DNA of 20,121 nucleotides. It comes from Flammula alnicola (taxonomy: Eukaryota > Basidiomycota > Agaricomycetes > Agaricales > Strophariaceae). The stretch spans positions 1 to 20,121 of the forward strand of contig JADNRV010000642.1 in NCBI GenBank assembly GCA_015499995.1, given 5' to 3'. Within the stretch, counting starts at the first letter, position 1. Every line of letters begins with the position of its first letter. Shown piece by piece: positions 1-8,354 of the stretch. The notes beneath the pieces were generated by a model. The model had not been told where the DNA came from and did no database searches. It saw nothing but the letters and a program-made list of their open reading frames with translations. The position numbers and the translations under genes were made by a program.

Positions 1-1458
1 CTTGTAAGGATTTATCTTAACTTATTATTCCTTTCTTCTAAACCATTTCAATGTAGATTACAAGAAACCCTTGCAAATTGCCCTCTGATGTTCGTAAGGT
101 GTGTGTCTATATGTGTTTATCAATTGGCCAGTCTTACTGAATTTCTTTAGGTTAAAGCAGTCGAGCATCCCATGCTGAGAAACTATGTGGATGTCATTGT
201 CTTTTCTATTCAAGGTTTGCGTCGCTTAATAGACTATCTCGCAGGAGGTCAATATTTGTCCATATGCAAGCCTATTCCTAATAATTGACCTCATAAAATA
301 GGTGACCATGATGGTGACATAGTACTTGCCATGTGGGCCGGAGTCCTGCTTCTGAAGTTTCAGAATGCTGATGAGAAGTTTTCACATGACGCTCATGGTC
401 TCGATCTTGCTTTTACACGGGACAAAGAGACAGGAGGGGCATTTCTCCAACGCACAAGGACAATGGAGCCAAACATGAGGATCCATGCCATGCAGGCTTA
501 TCTTCTAGGCGCTCTTCATGATCCTTCGTTAGTCGGAAAATACTCGGTCATGCACAACAACGCGATATACAAGTTAGGTTATGGGCACCCTCGGACCCAC
601 AAAATTGCATGCAAGTAAGTTTGCTCTAGATATTAGCCAGCTGAGCATTGCTGATATCATGTTGCAGATTTGTCAGAGTGTTAGATGCACCAAAGACTGG
701 CTACAGGATCAAACCGGAGACACTCTTTGCAGATCTAAAACTGTATAACCATCCTCATGGTCCTCACTGGCATCTTCAGCAAAAAGGACAAGAAAATCAG
801 CCAAAACAAAGATTGACACCACAACATTCCTTTTTAAACGCGACACGACTTCTCAGTATGCCGTGGCGTCTTCATTATGGACCGCCTTCGCACTACTGCT
901 GATCAGAGAGGGACCGACTACTAGGAGAATGGAACTCTCTTCGCGCCTTTATGCAACAACCTGATCCTGATCTAACTGCGCCTGGGACGCTGCACAAGCA
1001 TGGGCAGAAAATGGCACTGGAGGTGCGACTTCACGAAAATGAAGAGGATGGATCTCAGTAAAATTGCCCAGCACGTTCAAACGATGTACCGGAAGCACAA
1101 GTCGATCCTCATGGGCCTCGCCAAAGCGGTAGCAATTCAAATATCCATTTCACCAACCTACGATTGAAGTCCGTCAAGATCAACTGCGTGCGCTGTCGAA
1201 GGCCTTTGCTACTGAAGGTCCTCAGATCGAAGACCTCCCAACGATTGCGGATAAGGCACGCTTAATCGATACCAGGCTTCATACGCCTACAAATACGACG
1301 CTGAGCAGAACTTAAAGGACGGTGTCCAAGGATGGAGTCGTTTTCCGTGGAACGTGTCCATGCGCGAACTTTGCGCCATCAAGGCTGCTGCTCGGGGTCC
1401 GTACAAAGTGGTCACAAATAATTTCTATGAACGCTTCAAGCTGGTCAAATCCCTTTAG
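1..1458 (+). pseudogene. RNA-silencing RNA-dependent RNA polymerase (QDE-1 type), 5'-truncated by window, C-terminus broken
   Basis: This is the C-terminal part of a cellular RdRP, which makes double-stranded RNA for quelling/RNAi. Readable exons are 57-98, 151-247, 302-614 and 668 onward, joined by 52-54-nt GT-AG introns; an earlier exon ends at base 3. Joining 247 to 302 creates LAGGDHDGD, the DxDGD metal-binding motif of this family. Later family landmarks follow: DPSLVGKYS, then CKFVRVLDAPKTGY across the 614/668 junction, then NHPHGPHW. After that the frame is lost. There is an in-frame TGA at 900-902; a frame change at about 983 (PDPDLTAP continues as WDAAQAWAENG); a further frame with MKRMDLSKIAQHV from 1039; another with LRALSKAFATEGP from about 1154; and a final one at about 1267 leading to RYQASYAYKYD, FPWNVSMRELCAIKAAA and a TAG at 1456-1458. 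Identity is firm. Decay is the simplest reading, but base-dropping sequence errors could mimic it, and some frame changes might hide introns. Confidence 0.88.
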
Positions 1459-1820
1459 TTTATTCATTCCTTCCCTCCATTCTTCGCCATGAATCACACA
1501 AACCTACCATTGCATGTACATTTATTTTTGGATTTCTCTGTACTCATCATCCTGTTCGACACAGCATTCACATTCCTATAGTCTTGGAGCAATCTGTAGC
1601 AGTACCATTCTTGTTCATGTATCCTAATACTCTCCCAGCGGTTCGACAGGCCGTAATGTATGACATAGGGACATGGGTTCCTGAAGTTTCTTCGAAACTA
1701 TGGCGAAGCGTAGCCTTGCGCCACTCACTCATATCAATGTTGAAGGTACAATAAATACACTGATGGATGTGCAGCCAAAAGTACACCACCATTTCACGCC
1801 AACTTTGAAAAAGTCCTTTG
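1459..1820. other. Intergenic stretch between RdRP and first FunK1 relic
   Basis: About 360 bases with no readable gene on either strand. It probably holds the 3' flank of the polymerase and the decayed upstream part of the kinase relic. The antisense open frame across 1568-1885 has no family resemblance and overlaps the relic on the opposite strand. Confidence 0.4.
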
Positions 1821-2095
1821 GAGTATGCAAAACATGATTTTGATGCTCGGCGCCGTTTCACTTTCGGAATTATGATAGAGGACACAACAACACGAGTTGG
1901 CTTCGTTTCGGAGCCGTTCGATTTTATGAAGGTCAGTAGATATTTCCGCGATTTTTTACTCGTTCATATTTTTCTGTAGGACCACGCTAGATTTTTACAT
2001 CTCGTGCTGTAGTTGGCATTCGGCTCCGTCGTTGGGTTGGGTTGGGACCCAACGATACAGCTGCGGTACGAGGAACTTGAAGGACTCACTAGGTG
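1821..2095 (+). pseudogene. FunK1-like fungal kinase relic, fragment 1
   Basis: Two pieces in the same spliced frame resemble the N-terminal half of FunK1-type fungal protein kinases. Bases 1821-1931 read YAKHDFDARRRFTFGIMIED and then end in VSEPFDF. A plausible 48-nt intron (1932-1979, GTCAGT...CTGTAG) leads to 1980 onward, reading DHARFLHLVL, a TAG at 2010-2012, then LAFGSVVGLGWDPTIQL. In the family the order is a basic-F-x-F/L-G block, an 'SEPFDF' segment, and then a 'lGfDPT' segment, and that order is kept here. The internal stop, the TGA at about 2093 and the absence of an N-terminus or kinase core show it is not functional. The family call rests on motif memory and is moderately sure. 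Confidence 0.55.
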
Positions 2096-2363
2096 ACAGC
2101 CGGTTGGAAAGCTGAAAGACGGACCGACGGGCCGCTCAAAATCATGGAAATTCCAATGTTGAAACGTATGATGGGCTTCCTTGATGATTCAAGCAATCTT
2201 TGGTTCATGAAATCGATTGGACGACTTCTTTAAATAAAGAGGTTGTTCAGCCACCGGAAGATAGATATACAGGCGACCGCTTTAACCTCTGAGCCAAAAA
2301 CTGACCCAATTTCAAGAGTCGAGGGTGGTATAGATCACCCGCTTCAGTGTTTGCTGAGCACTT
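2096..2363. other. Non-coding flank of kinase relic
   Basis: About 270 bases that may continue the decayed kinase (a short GRSKSWKFQ-like reading near 2130-2155) but show no convincing open frame. The stretch ends at the TA dinucleotide that flanks the miniature element. Confidence 0.35.
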
Positions 2364-2365
2364 TA

Positions 2366-2456
2366 CAGCTGATTCCGAAAACTATGTCAGTGTTGGTTTT
2401 TTTTGTGTCGGTCCATCAGCAATATAAGATATTCAGGCACTGACCAAAATGGTAAG
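2366..2456 (+). repeat. Left 91-bp terminal inverted repeat of the MITE
   Basis: It contains an eight-T run at 2397-2404, which is the point where the right copy is split. It ends CAAAATGGTAAG; the right copy carries one G for A in this segment. Confidence 0.85.
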
Positions 2457-2753
2457 CCGTCGCGAGGTGTCTTGATTCGAGAATGGAGCGCCTGTGGAGG
2501 GGTCACACGTCACAATTGTTGAGTAGCTGCGCTGAGAGAAGGAGAAGGTGGAGGATCATCCACAAATACAAATTCAGCCTGACTGAGGAGTATAGAATTA
2601 TTATAGGGAGGCGGGTTGCTATTCTTATGAGGAAACATCTCAGAAAGGACAGTAGAAAGTGGAAGAATAAGTTGAAAGCGGGATTCAAGTGTGACTTGCA
2701 CGTGGTTTGCACGCGGTAGTGGTATGCTCCAAATCGAGATGCATTGTGACCGC

Positions 2754-2813
2754 CTTACCATTTCGGTCAGTGCCTGAATATCTTATATTGCTGATGGACC
2801 GACACAAAAAAAA
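2754..2813 (-). repeat. Inner 60 bp of the right terminal inverted repeat
   Basis: Reverse complement of 2397-2456 with a single mismatch. It stops after an eight-A run (2806-2813), where the nested insertion begins. Confidence 0.85.
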
Positions 2814-2845
2814 CACGAAGGCTTACCCTTCGATCAGTTGGGTAA

Positions 2846-3062
2846 TTATCTGCCCGGCAAGCTCCGGGCAGATAACTTTTTGATGAACATCGTGAATTAT
2901 GGCGTCAAATCCGCCGTTGAAGCTCTGAAATTTTAGTTACAGACAAAACATAACTTTTTCAGAGGTTCTGTCTCTTTAGAGTTGAAATATTCGAAATGCA
3001 GGGCTCGCATTTCGCAAATTATGCATCTGCCACCACAAAAGTTATCTGCCAGGCAGATAACT
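2846..3062. repeat. Possible foldback mini-element bounded by two related palindromes
   Basis: The left hairpin has 12-bp arms (2846-2857 and 2864-2875, ttatctgcccgg/ccgggcagataa). The right palindrome at 3040-3062 has 11-bp arms around one base (agttatctgcc/ggcagataact). Facing inward, both continue as GGCAGATAACTTTT when read from their own end, so they are inverted copies of a palindromic terminus. No target duplication is clear, so it may be a degraded miniature element or a pair of protein-binding palindromes. Confidence 0.5.
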
Positions 3063-3280
3063 CACGTGACATTTTCCCGCGCATCTGAGACAGCGGTCCT
3101 CCTGGATGGGTCCTTGGGCACTCGATACAGGCTCAACAAAATTACGGAAACAGCGGAAAAAATTCAGAGCACTTTATATTCTTGAATAACATTTCTGTGC
3201 AAAATTTCAAGCAAACTAAAGTTATATTGAGCTCAACATTCAAAAATTAGTACCTGGAACTTGCAAAAAATGTCTCCAAC

Positions 3281-3300
3281 CGCGCGCATCCTTGCGCGCG
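3281..3300. repeat. GC-rich hairpin
   Basis: An eight-base arm, cgcgcgca, and its complement tgcgcgcg flank a four-base tcct loop. It lies in otherwise AT-rich DNA within the nested insertion. Its function is unknown. Confidence 0.5.
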
Positions 3301-3500
3301 AGGGATTTTCTGAAATTTCTGACATTTTCCGACCAGCAGAAATGAAATTTGGGGCTAAAACAATCCAGCAAAAATCTCCCAAAGAACTGAAGGTGTTCCG
3401 TGAATTCTTGGTGAATTCTCTCTCTTTTCTCTTTTTGAATTCTTTTTCTTACTTTAAACATGGTCAAACACCCAACCTATCCCAGGGAAAACCAAAAAAA

Positions 3501-3531
3501 CCAACACTGACATAGTTTTCGGAATCAGCTG
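3501..3531 (-). repeat. Outer 31 bp of the right terminal inverted repeat
   Basis: Exact reverse complement of 2366-2396. It is preceded by a seven-A run (3494-3500) and followed by TA. It belongs to the same repeat as 2754-2813, displaced by the insertion. Confidence 0.85.
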
Positions 3532-3579
3532 TAATTACAAGAACCACGGCGTTATCGGTTTCCATAGTTTCGTGCCTAC

Positions 3580-3665
3580 GAGCCTGTTCAGTAACGGATT
3601 GTTTGGAGAATTTTCAAAAGTTCTCATCAGATTTGTTTCCGCGTGACATTTTACTGAACAGGCTC
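3580..3665. mobile_element. 86-bp Tourist-like miniature inverted-repeat element
   Basis: Perfect 15-bp terminal inverted repeats, GAGCCTGTTCAGTAA at 3580-3594 and its complement at 3651-3665, enclose about 56 bases. The flanking trinucleotides are TAC (left, 3577-3579) and TAA (right, 3666-3668), close to the TWA target duplication of PIF/Harbinger elements. The repeat sequence also resembles the GxxCCTGTT ends of Tourist MITEs. Class is inferred; the inverted repeat itself is plain. It ends about 20 bp before the TATA box of the secreted-protein gene. Confidence 0.65.
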
Positions 3666-3685
3666 TAAGCGCGTTGGCGAACGAG

Positions 3686-3692
3686 TATAAAA
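3686..3692 (+). promoter_or_regulatory. TATA box of the small secreted protein gene
   Basis: TATAAAA lies 139 bp upstream of the ATG at 3831. It is followed by pyrimidine-rich sequence typical of a strong fungal core promoter and 5' leader. Confidence 0.6.
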
Positions 3693-3830
3693 TGCTTACC
3701 TTTGTTCTTGTCTTCAGTCATTCCTGTTCGTCTCTCTTTTTCCGTTCATTCTTCTTTTTGCATTCCCTTCTCGCAGCTGAGCTGCCTTTGTACGCGCACA
3801 TCTCCTTTCAGTCGTCATAAAGCTTTCACC

Positions 3831-4430
3831 ATGCACTTTTCTACAATTCTCGCCGTTCTCTTTGCCTTCTTCGCCACCACTGCCCTCTCAGCCCCCGTAC
3901 CCGATATCGAGCGTCGCCTAGCAGCTGCAGTTTTCAAGACGCAGACATATAACCAACTCTCTATCTCCGGCGGACAAGCCGGTAATGCTCAAGCTGAAGC
4001 ACTCGCCAAGTTCTCTGCCCTCAACTTGAACGATGCAAAGAACGTTGCGGCTGCAGATATCGAATTCTTGAACAGTGTCAATCAGATAGCCAACCAAGCG
4101 GAAACAGAGGCTTTTAACCCAGCTATTGCTGCAGCTTCTGGCACGGCGCAGACGGCTCTTCAGGTGTGTTTCTCTCCCTCACCCTCTAATGCTTTTCGTC
4201 TTCCATTCAAGAGGCTAACGATCTATCATACATAGAACGGCAAGATCAAGAACAAGGTCCTCAAGCTCACCGCTTCAGTGCTGAAGCTGACGGTGCAAGC
4301 TGCACAGGGTCAAGACACCAGTGCAGATCTTGCCACTGAGCAAACGAAGTTGAACAGCAACATTGCGCTCGACAAGGCGGCAGCTGGACAAGCCAGTACG
4401 GCGCTGCAGTTCAGTGCTTCGACGGCATAA
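3831..4430 (+). CDS. Small secreted protein, cysteine-free, 175 aa
   Basis: Two exons, 3831-4163 and 4236-4430, flank a 72-nt intron (GTGTGT...CATAG); both phases are zero and the join gives 175 residues. The ATG at 3831 begins a classic signal peptide: MHFSTILAVLFAFFATTALS, then APVPDIERR, whose RR at residues 28-29 could be a Kex2-type processing site. The mature part is Ala/Gln/Asn-rich, predicted helical, and has no cysteine, unlike most secreted effectors. The ISGGQAGNAQAEA block and the NGKIKNKVLKLT segment after the intron match a family of small secreted proteins known from agaricomycete genomes. Their biochemical role is unknown to me. The frame is intact and a TATA box precedes it, so it is probably expressed despite the decayed surroundings. 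Confidence 0.85.
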
Positions 4431-4838
4431 GTGAGAGTGGTAAGATGGACGGGAAATGCAGGGATGTACGGTTGGGTTAGGATTTGTTTGGCCGCGCTCA
4501 GGGATGGCAGGCGACTAGTATGACCCATATTTTTGTAGCCTATTTGATTGGGTGTTGCACAGATTTTGGAAAAAGGAGCAGTTGCACGAGGCGAAGATCA
4601 AGAAAGTAATGTCTGAAGAAGGGAAGACGGTAATGCAACATCACATGAAAGCGAAGTGAGAGCAAAACCGAGAAACAAGAAAGATTAAAATGGTGATGAG
4701 AATGTCGATACAGGCCGGGATGATTCAGTAACGAAGGCAGAGGAAGCAAAAATATCGAAGATGTTGCCAGGCAATTGAAGAGAGATGAGAGAGACCAGGA
4801 AAAACACATGAAAAGTAGGGATACGATATCATAGTTTC
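4431..4838. other. 3' flank of secreted-protein gene; purine-biased spacer
   Basis: No gene is supported. From about 4560 to 4815 the + strand is strongly purine-rich (runs such as gaagaagggaagacgg). This creates long but meaningless leucine/serine-rich open frames on the opposite strand. Confidence 0.4.
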
Positions 4839-5080
4839 GCAGCTGATGCGCTCCGTGAAGGCGGCACTAGAGTCTTCGAAGCCTACGAGGTCGATGAGGC
4901 GGGCAACAGGATCGGAGCCTCCTAGGTGGCCGTCAAGGACTATTGGTCGTCGACACTCGTGGTGCGGAATCGATCATTCTCCAACGTATCTTGGATCCGG
5001 AGGGACTGAAGGAGAGAGGGTTTCATTGTTTCAATCCGGATTTACGGATGCCTAGGCTTGCCGAGTATCACGTGGCCTAG
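4839..5080 (+). pseudogene. FunK1-like fungal kinase relic, fragment 2
   Basis: One frame from 4839 reads AADALREGGTRVFEAYEVDE and AGNRIGAS, then a TAG at 4923-4925, then VAVKDYWSS. After a frame change between about 4945 and 4967 it continues ESIILQRILDPEGLKERGFH and ends LAEYHVA with a TAG at 5078-5080. This is the family block 'GxxTRVfe...vaiKDxW...E..IL', which carries the ATP-anchoring lysine of the kinase core. One stop and one frameshift show that it is dead. It covers the stretch that would follow fragment 1 (1821-2095) in an intact protein, with some residues missing between. Confidence 0.7.
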
Positions 5081-5653
5081 GATTTACAAAACGCGTCGCG
5101 CGTCGCGTCTGTGCGCGCCTCCGCCCCCTCCACTGCACTTATCTGAAGGCGATGCAAGTCTGGCTGGAGTTGGACACCTCGTGGGCCATTATCTCATGGG
5201 TTTCTCAGCTGGTGGTCCTTGGAGGGGTTACTTCCTGACAGTTATCACCTAATTGTGATCATCGACGTATACGGAGTCGGAAAAGCCATGTATTACTCTT
5301 TACCATCCTTGTTATTAATAAAACGTAGCCGGAAACTGTCTGGGTGCAATTCTCGTGGCAGTAGGAGCACAATATGCCTTGTCGAGTAGTTGTCACGCCA
5401 CTGCCACCAAAAGTTCCTCATATGATGATCCCGTTCTTGAACATCGGAGACATGAATTTACAAAAATGCGGGAGGAACCTCAGCTATGTCGAACCTCGGT
5501 TAGGATTTAGGGATGTATCATCGCAAAGATATTTGTTAGCATTCACAGTCTACAGGATCAAGTTTCCATTACAGTGTATGGTACGAATATTATATACACC
5601 AGTACTACTACCAGAAGACTCAGGAAAGGGGGGAAAAGAAAAGGTATACAACG
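5081..5653. other. Intergenic stretch, no gene recognised
   Basis: About 570 bases. It includes a CG-dense repeat (acgcgtcgcgcgtcgcgt, about 5089-5107). The reading LAGVGHLVGHYLMGFSAGG near 5157-5213 might be further kinase decay but matches nothing confidently. The right end is the 3' flank of the leftward Rossmann-fold gene. Confidence 0.35.
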
Positions 5654-6608
5654 CTAATAAGCGATACTAACACACTTGTTCTCGAATTCATCCCACCGAT
5701 TGAGGACCGCATCAGCAACAAAGTGCGCCACATCTTTCCTAGAGACCGTCCACCCACCAAGCTCCTGCTCTGAAACACGATAAGGAGCGCCTTTCTTCCC
5801 TGGTTTCTCTGCCAGACATTCTCCGTCGGTCAGCAGTGCTGGTCGAATTACTAACACCCTCTTCAATGACCCAGCAGTTGGAAGACCCTGGCGTTCTGTC
5901 CAGTTGGAGCCCATGATATCTTCGCCGGGCTCTCCGTCGTTCTTGGTATCCCATGGCCAGCCGGTGCAGTATGAGATGAGACGTTCAGCGCCAACTTTGT
6001 CTTTATGTGGAATTGCGAGGAGGTAGCCGTATAATGGCTTTAGGAGAAGAGGAAGGGCAGCGTGCGAGGTGGGTGTAACGCCCGTAGATGAGATCGTGAT
6101 GATTCGAGGTTGAGGTGTCGTTCGTGGCATGGTGGTGAGCACATTGAAGAGGGATTCGGTAACAAGGTTGGCAGGCGTGATAACCGCGCCTTGCGTGATA
6201 CTGAACTTTGGTGTACCACCTATTAGAAAAGGTCAGTCAGGTCGTGTAATACAGACATCATTTCATCTATATGACCAACCAACTGTGAAGAGCAGAAGAT
6301 CCACGGGGGCGTCTTTCGCTGCCTCATTCCAGGACCTCTGAACGTCTTCCTTGACTAGAGCGTCACCTTTTAGGAGACGCGCTTTACCAGATTTAACATA
6401 TTTCTGGATCGTGTCATTGGAGTCAAACGTTGCTGGCGAGCGCAAGAGAAAAGTAACAGTCGCTCCTGATTCTAAATATGTATAGACAGCTTGTTAGAAT
6501 TCATTGAACGCATGCAAGAAGCATAAATTGTTAATCACCCAGAAACCTGACTGAGGAAAAATATCCAATGTTTCGAGAGCCACCGATAGAGAGAACATTG
6601 AGAGGCAT
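5654..6608 (-). CDS. NAD(P)-binding Rossmann-fold (atypical SDR/NmrA-like) protein, 275 aa
   Basis: Three exons on the minus strand: 6608-6539, 6471-6280 and 6219-5654, with introns of 67 and 60 nt. Phases agree and give 275 residues plus TAG. The start MPLNVLSIGGSRNIG places a dinucleotide-binding glycine motif (GGSRNIG, residues 9-15) right after the first beta strand, which fixes the start codon. SGATVTFLLRSPATF (second strand and an Arg that often marks NADP preference), a VDLLLFTVGGTP segment, and RIITISSTGV (the strand before the usual SDR active-site region) follow in family order. No clear YxxxK catalytic pair is visible, so it may be a redox sensor or isomerase-like reductase rather than a classical dehydrogenase. 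Substrate unknown. It diverges from the HYPK gene across 582 bp. Confidence 0.85.
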
Positions 6609-7190
6609 GACTCGGAGTTGGTTAGCCTGAGGGGTGATGATGGTGTCTGATTTACGATCGTGTGGATTTTATAGAGAATTGAGGGGGTCTTGGCGTCTCC
6701 GCGGACAACTGCGACCAGTTAATATGCCGCATGTTGAACGCATACGTAGATGTAGTTGCCGAGGCATGCGCAATATCTTGTGAATTGAAAGCTTCCGCGA
6801 GCCTGGAGCGCGGAGGGGCGGACTCTTCACGCCGTGCGCAGTTCGCAATCCTTCGGAACGAAAAGTTCGCCATGGGTTCGCCGATGATTATCGGAAGTGC
6901 AGACGATCCTCGAAGAGAGGCTGAAGATAGCTGGAGATATAATTTATTGCGACGTTGAGTTTGTGGATACTTGCACAAAGCATGACGTCCATGGAAGTAC
7001 CGAGACGTACCAAGCGCAGCTTCGAAATTCGAGTAACCCTAACCTTAGCATATGGCCAACTTCGCAGAGGGAAAAACTGGCACTTGGACTCTCACTCAAC
7101 CACCGCTCACGTCCTTGAAGGCATCGACCTCGTAGTCGTGACGACGGACGTCCATTTTGCTAACCCGTCAATATCAGAACTGTTTCAATT
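6609..7190. promoter_or_regulatory. Shared divergent promoter region of the Rossmann-fold and HYPK genes
   Basis: The two start codons face away from each other across 582 bp, so both promoters must lie here. No canonical TATA box stands out. Short open frames on both strands lack family resemblance. Confidence 0.45.
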
Positions 7191-7724
7191 ATGTCTCGCT
7201 CAAATGGACGTCTAGAACCGGAGGTGATTATGAACGTGCGTGTTTTCTCTTCTCGACTGTTACTGTCGCTGACGTGTTGGATCTTGAATATTTGATTCTC
7301 TCTTGGGCCGCAAATGTGGTGCAAATTCTAAAAAATGCTTACTGTCGTCCATCCCAAAATATAGTACGTGGATGGCTTTGCGTACTCCAAACATAAAATG
7401 GAGGAAGCCTTCCGTCCAGGAGGATTCCTTGAAAAGGCTGCTGCTAAATCACCTGCTGCCTTGGCTCATGCCAAAGACCCCGCCATGCCTGCTCCTAAGC
7501 GGGAAGATGTCGATTTAATCGTGAGTCCATCATCCATTTTGTCCTCCCTGTCGCAGGGAAGACGTAGAAATTTCCTGGGGGCATCACTGACTTATAATCA
7601 TCGACAGGTGCACGAGTTTGAGATCTCGCGAGCACAAGCAGAGAAAGTACTCTCTGAGAACGGTGCAGATGTAGTCAAGGCTCTGAATGCTTTGGTTGCA
7701 GCGCCGTCAAATACATCCCTTTGA
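7191..7724 (+). CDS. HYPK-like UBA protein, NatA regulator, 105 aa
   Basis: Three exons, 7191-7235, 7365-7520 and 7608-7724, all phase zero, with introns of 129 and 87 nt. The N-terminus MSRSNGRLEPEVIMNYVDGF spans the first junction. The C-terminal block, REDVDLIVHEFEISRAQAEK followed by VLSENGADVVKALNALVAAP, is the UBA-type helical domain of huntingtin-interacting protein K. The pattern 'DLxxIvxEfEISrxxAExxLxexxgdvvxAlxaLv' is the family signature. HYPK binds the ribosome-associated N-terminal acetyltransferase NatA (Naa10/Naa15) and modulates it, and is related to the nascent-polypeptide-associated complex alpha subunit UBA. The short length agrees with HYPK rather than NAC-alpha, which has a NAC domain missing here. 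The start was chosen because the ATG frame runs into the splice that yields a continuous domain. Confidence 0.88.
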
Positions 7725-8354
7725 ACAGAATACCAGCCATCGTCTTCTACAAACCGAGGGATGTTGAGATCATGCAAAGATCATGCAAAACGATTTTCAT
7801 CGCCTCTGAAAATATTTCCTCAAGTACTTTCCCAGATTTTTCCCATTAAGAATCGTCGACAGGGATAGAAATGTCAGGAATCATAACTCGAAGGACAAAA
7901 TGGCCGAGTCGCGTTGGACAGTGCTCTGGGACAAACAATCAAAAGGGTTAATCATGCATCATGGAATGGATCTGTGCGTAGTAAAATCTTAAACAATTCA
8001 GTGCATGTCAACTCGTCTGCTGCTGAAGCGCCGAAGTTTGCCTGGAAGTTGGTACCGGATAAAATTCGGCGACTTATAAATGTGATAAAGTTGCCGAAGT
8101 CACGTTGCGATCAAGTGGTTTCATCATGATCGAACGTGAAATTGTGACCGTGGTCATTGGTATAATCTTCACGCTGTACTTTGGCCCCGTATTTTCCCTT
8201 CAAAAATCTTCAAAACCTCTGGATCTCACCCTAAAGGACAGAGAAACGTCGAATAAGATCCCCGTTACGCCGCAAAACCAGTTTGCAACAATAAAACCAT
8301 TGGTTTCACCTTGATCTAGATAGAAAACTTTCAAGAACCAACGAGTCAGACTTG
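7725..8354. other. Intergenic region between HYPK and ELP3
   Basis: 630 bp containing the HYPK 3' flank and the ELP3 promoter. It holds an 11-bp perfect tandem duplication (gatcatgcaaa, 7768-7778 and 7779-7789). No coding frame is supported. Confidence 0.45.

Larger units (their letters stand above)
2814..3500. mobile_element. Nested 0.69-kb insertion of unknown class in the MITE's right repeat
   Basis: This block separates two halves of one inverted repeat and is bordered by A8 on the left and A7 on the right, as if the A-tract had been the duplicated target. Its ends (CACGAAGG... and ...GGGAAAACC) do not form obvious terminal repeats, so its class is unclear. A small hairpin (cgaagg/ccttcg, 2815-2831) sits near the left end. 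It contains two palindromes sharing TTATCTGCC and a GC-rich hairpin. Its open frames are short and unrelated to any family I recognise. Confidence 0.6.
2364..3533. mobile_element. Non-autonomous TIR element (MITE) with TA flanks, carrying a nested insertion
   Basis: The left terminal inverted repeat is 2366-2456 (91 bp), beginning CAGCTGATTCCGAAAACT. Its partner is in two parts: 2754-2813 pairs with 2397-2456 with one mismatch, and 3501-3531 pairs exactly with 2366-2396. Together the parts are 60 + 31 = 91 bp, so by hand comparison the two repeats match at 90 of 91 positions. TA lies directly outside both ends (2364-2365 and 3532-3533), as expected for Tc1/mariner-type target duplication. The interior (2457-2753) codes for nothing recognisable, so the element is non-autonomous. 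Without the insertion it would be about 479 bp. The superfamily is inferred only from the TA flanks. Confidence 0.8.

Noticed and set aside
1568..1885. 105-aa open frame on the minus strand
   Set aside because: It is antisense to the kinase relic, with no domain or splice-supported extension; the + strand reading carries the recognisable motifs.
2033..2056. Telomere-like GTTGG repeats
   Set aside because: Only three units ending in a short inverted copy (cccaac), and they fall within the translated kinase relic; not a telomeric array.
2483..2761. Open frames on both strands inside the MITE
   Set aside because: They lie in a non-coding MITE interior, lack transposase motifs (no DDE/DDD block), and mirror each other on opposite strands.
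3240..3515. Overlapping + and - frames in the nested insertion
   Set aside because: Low-complexity Phe/Lys/Ser composition with no family resemblance; explained by AT-rich sequence.
4540..4809. 89-aa Leu/Ser-rich frame (-) resembling a membrane protein
   Set aside because: It is the complement of a purine-rich spacer; hydrophobicity arises from the pyrimidine bias, not from a gene.
6652..6978. 108-aa frame (-) upstream of the Rossmann-fold gene
   Set aside because: It lies in the divergent promoter, has no homologous motif, and its frame does not splice to a neighbour.
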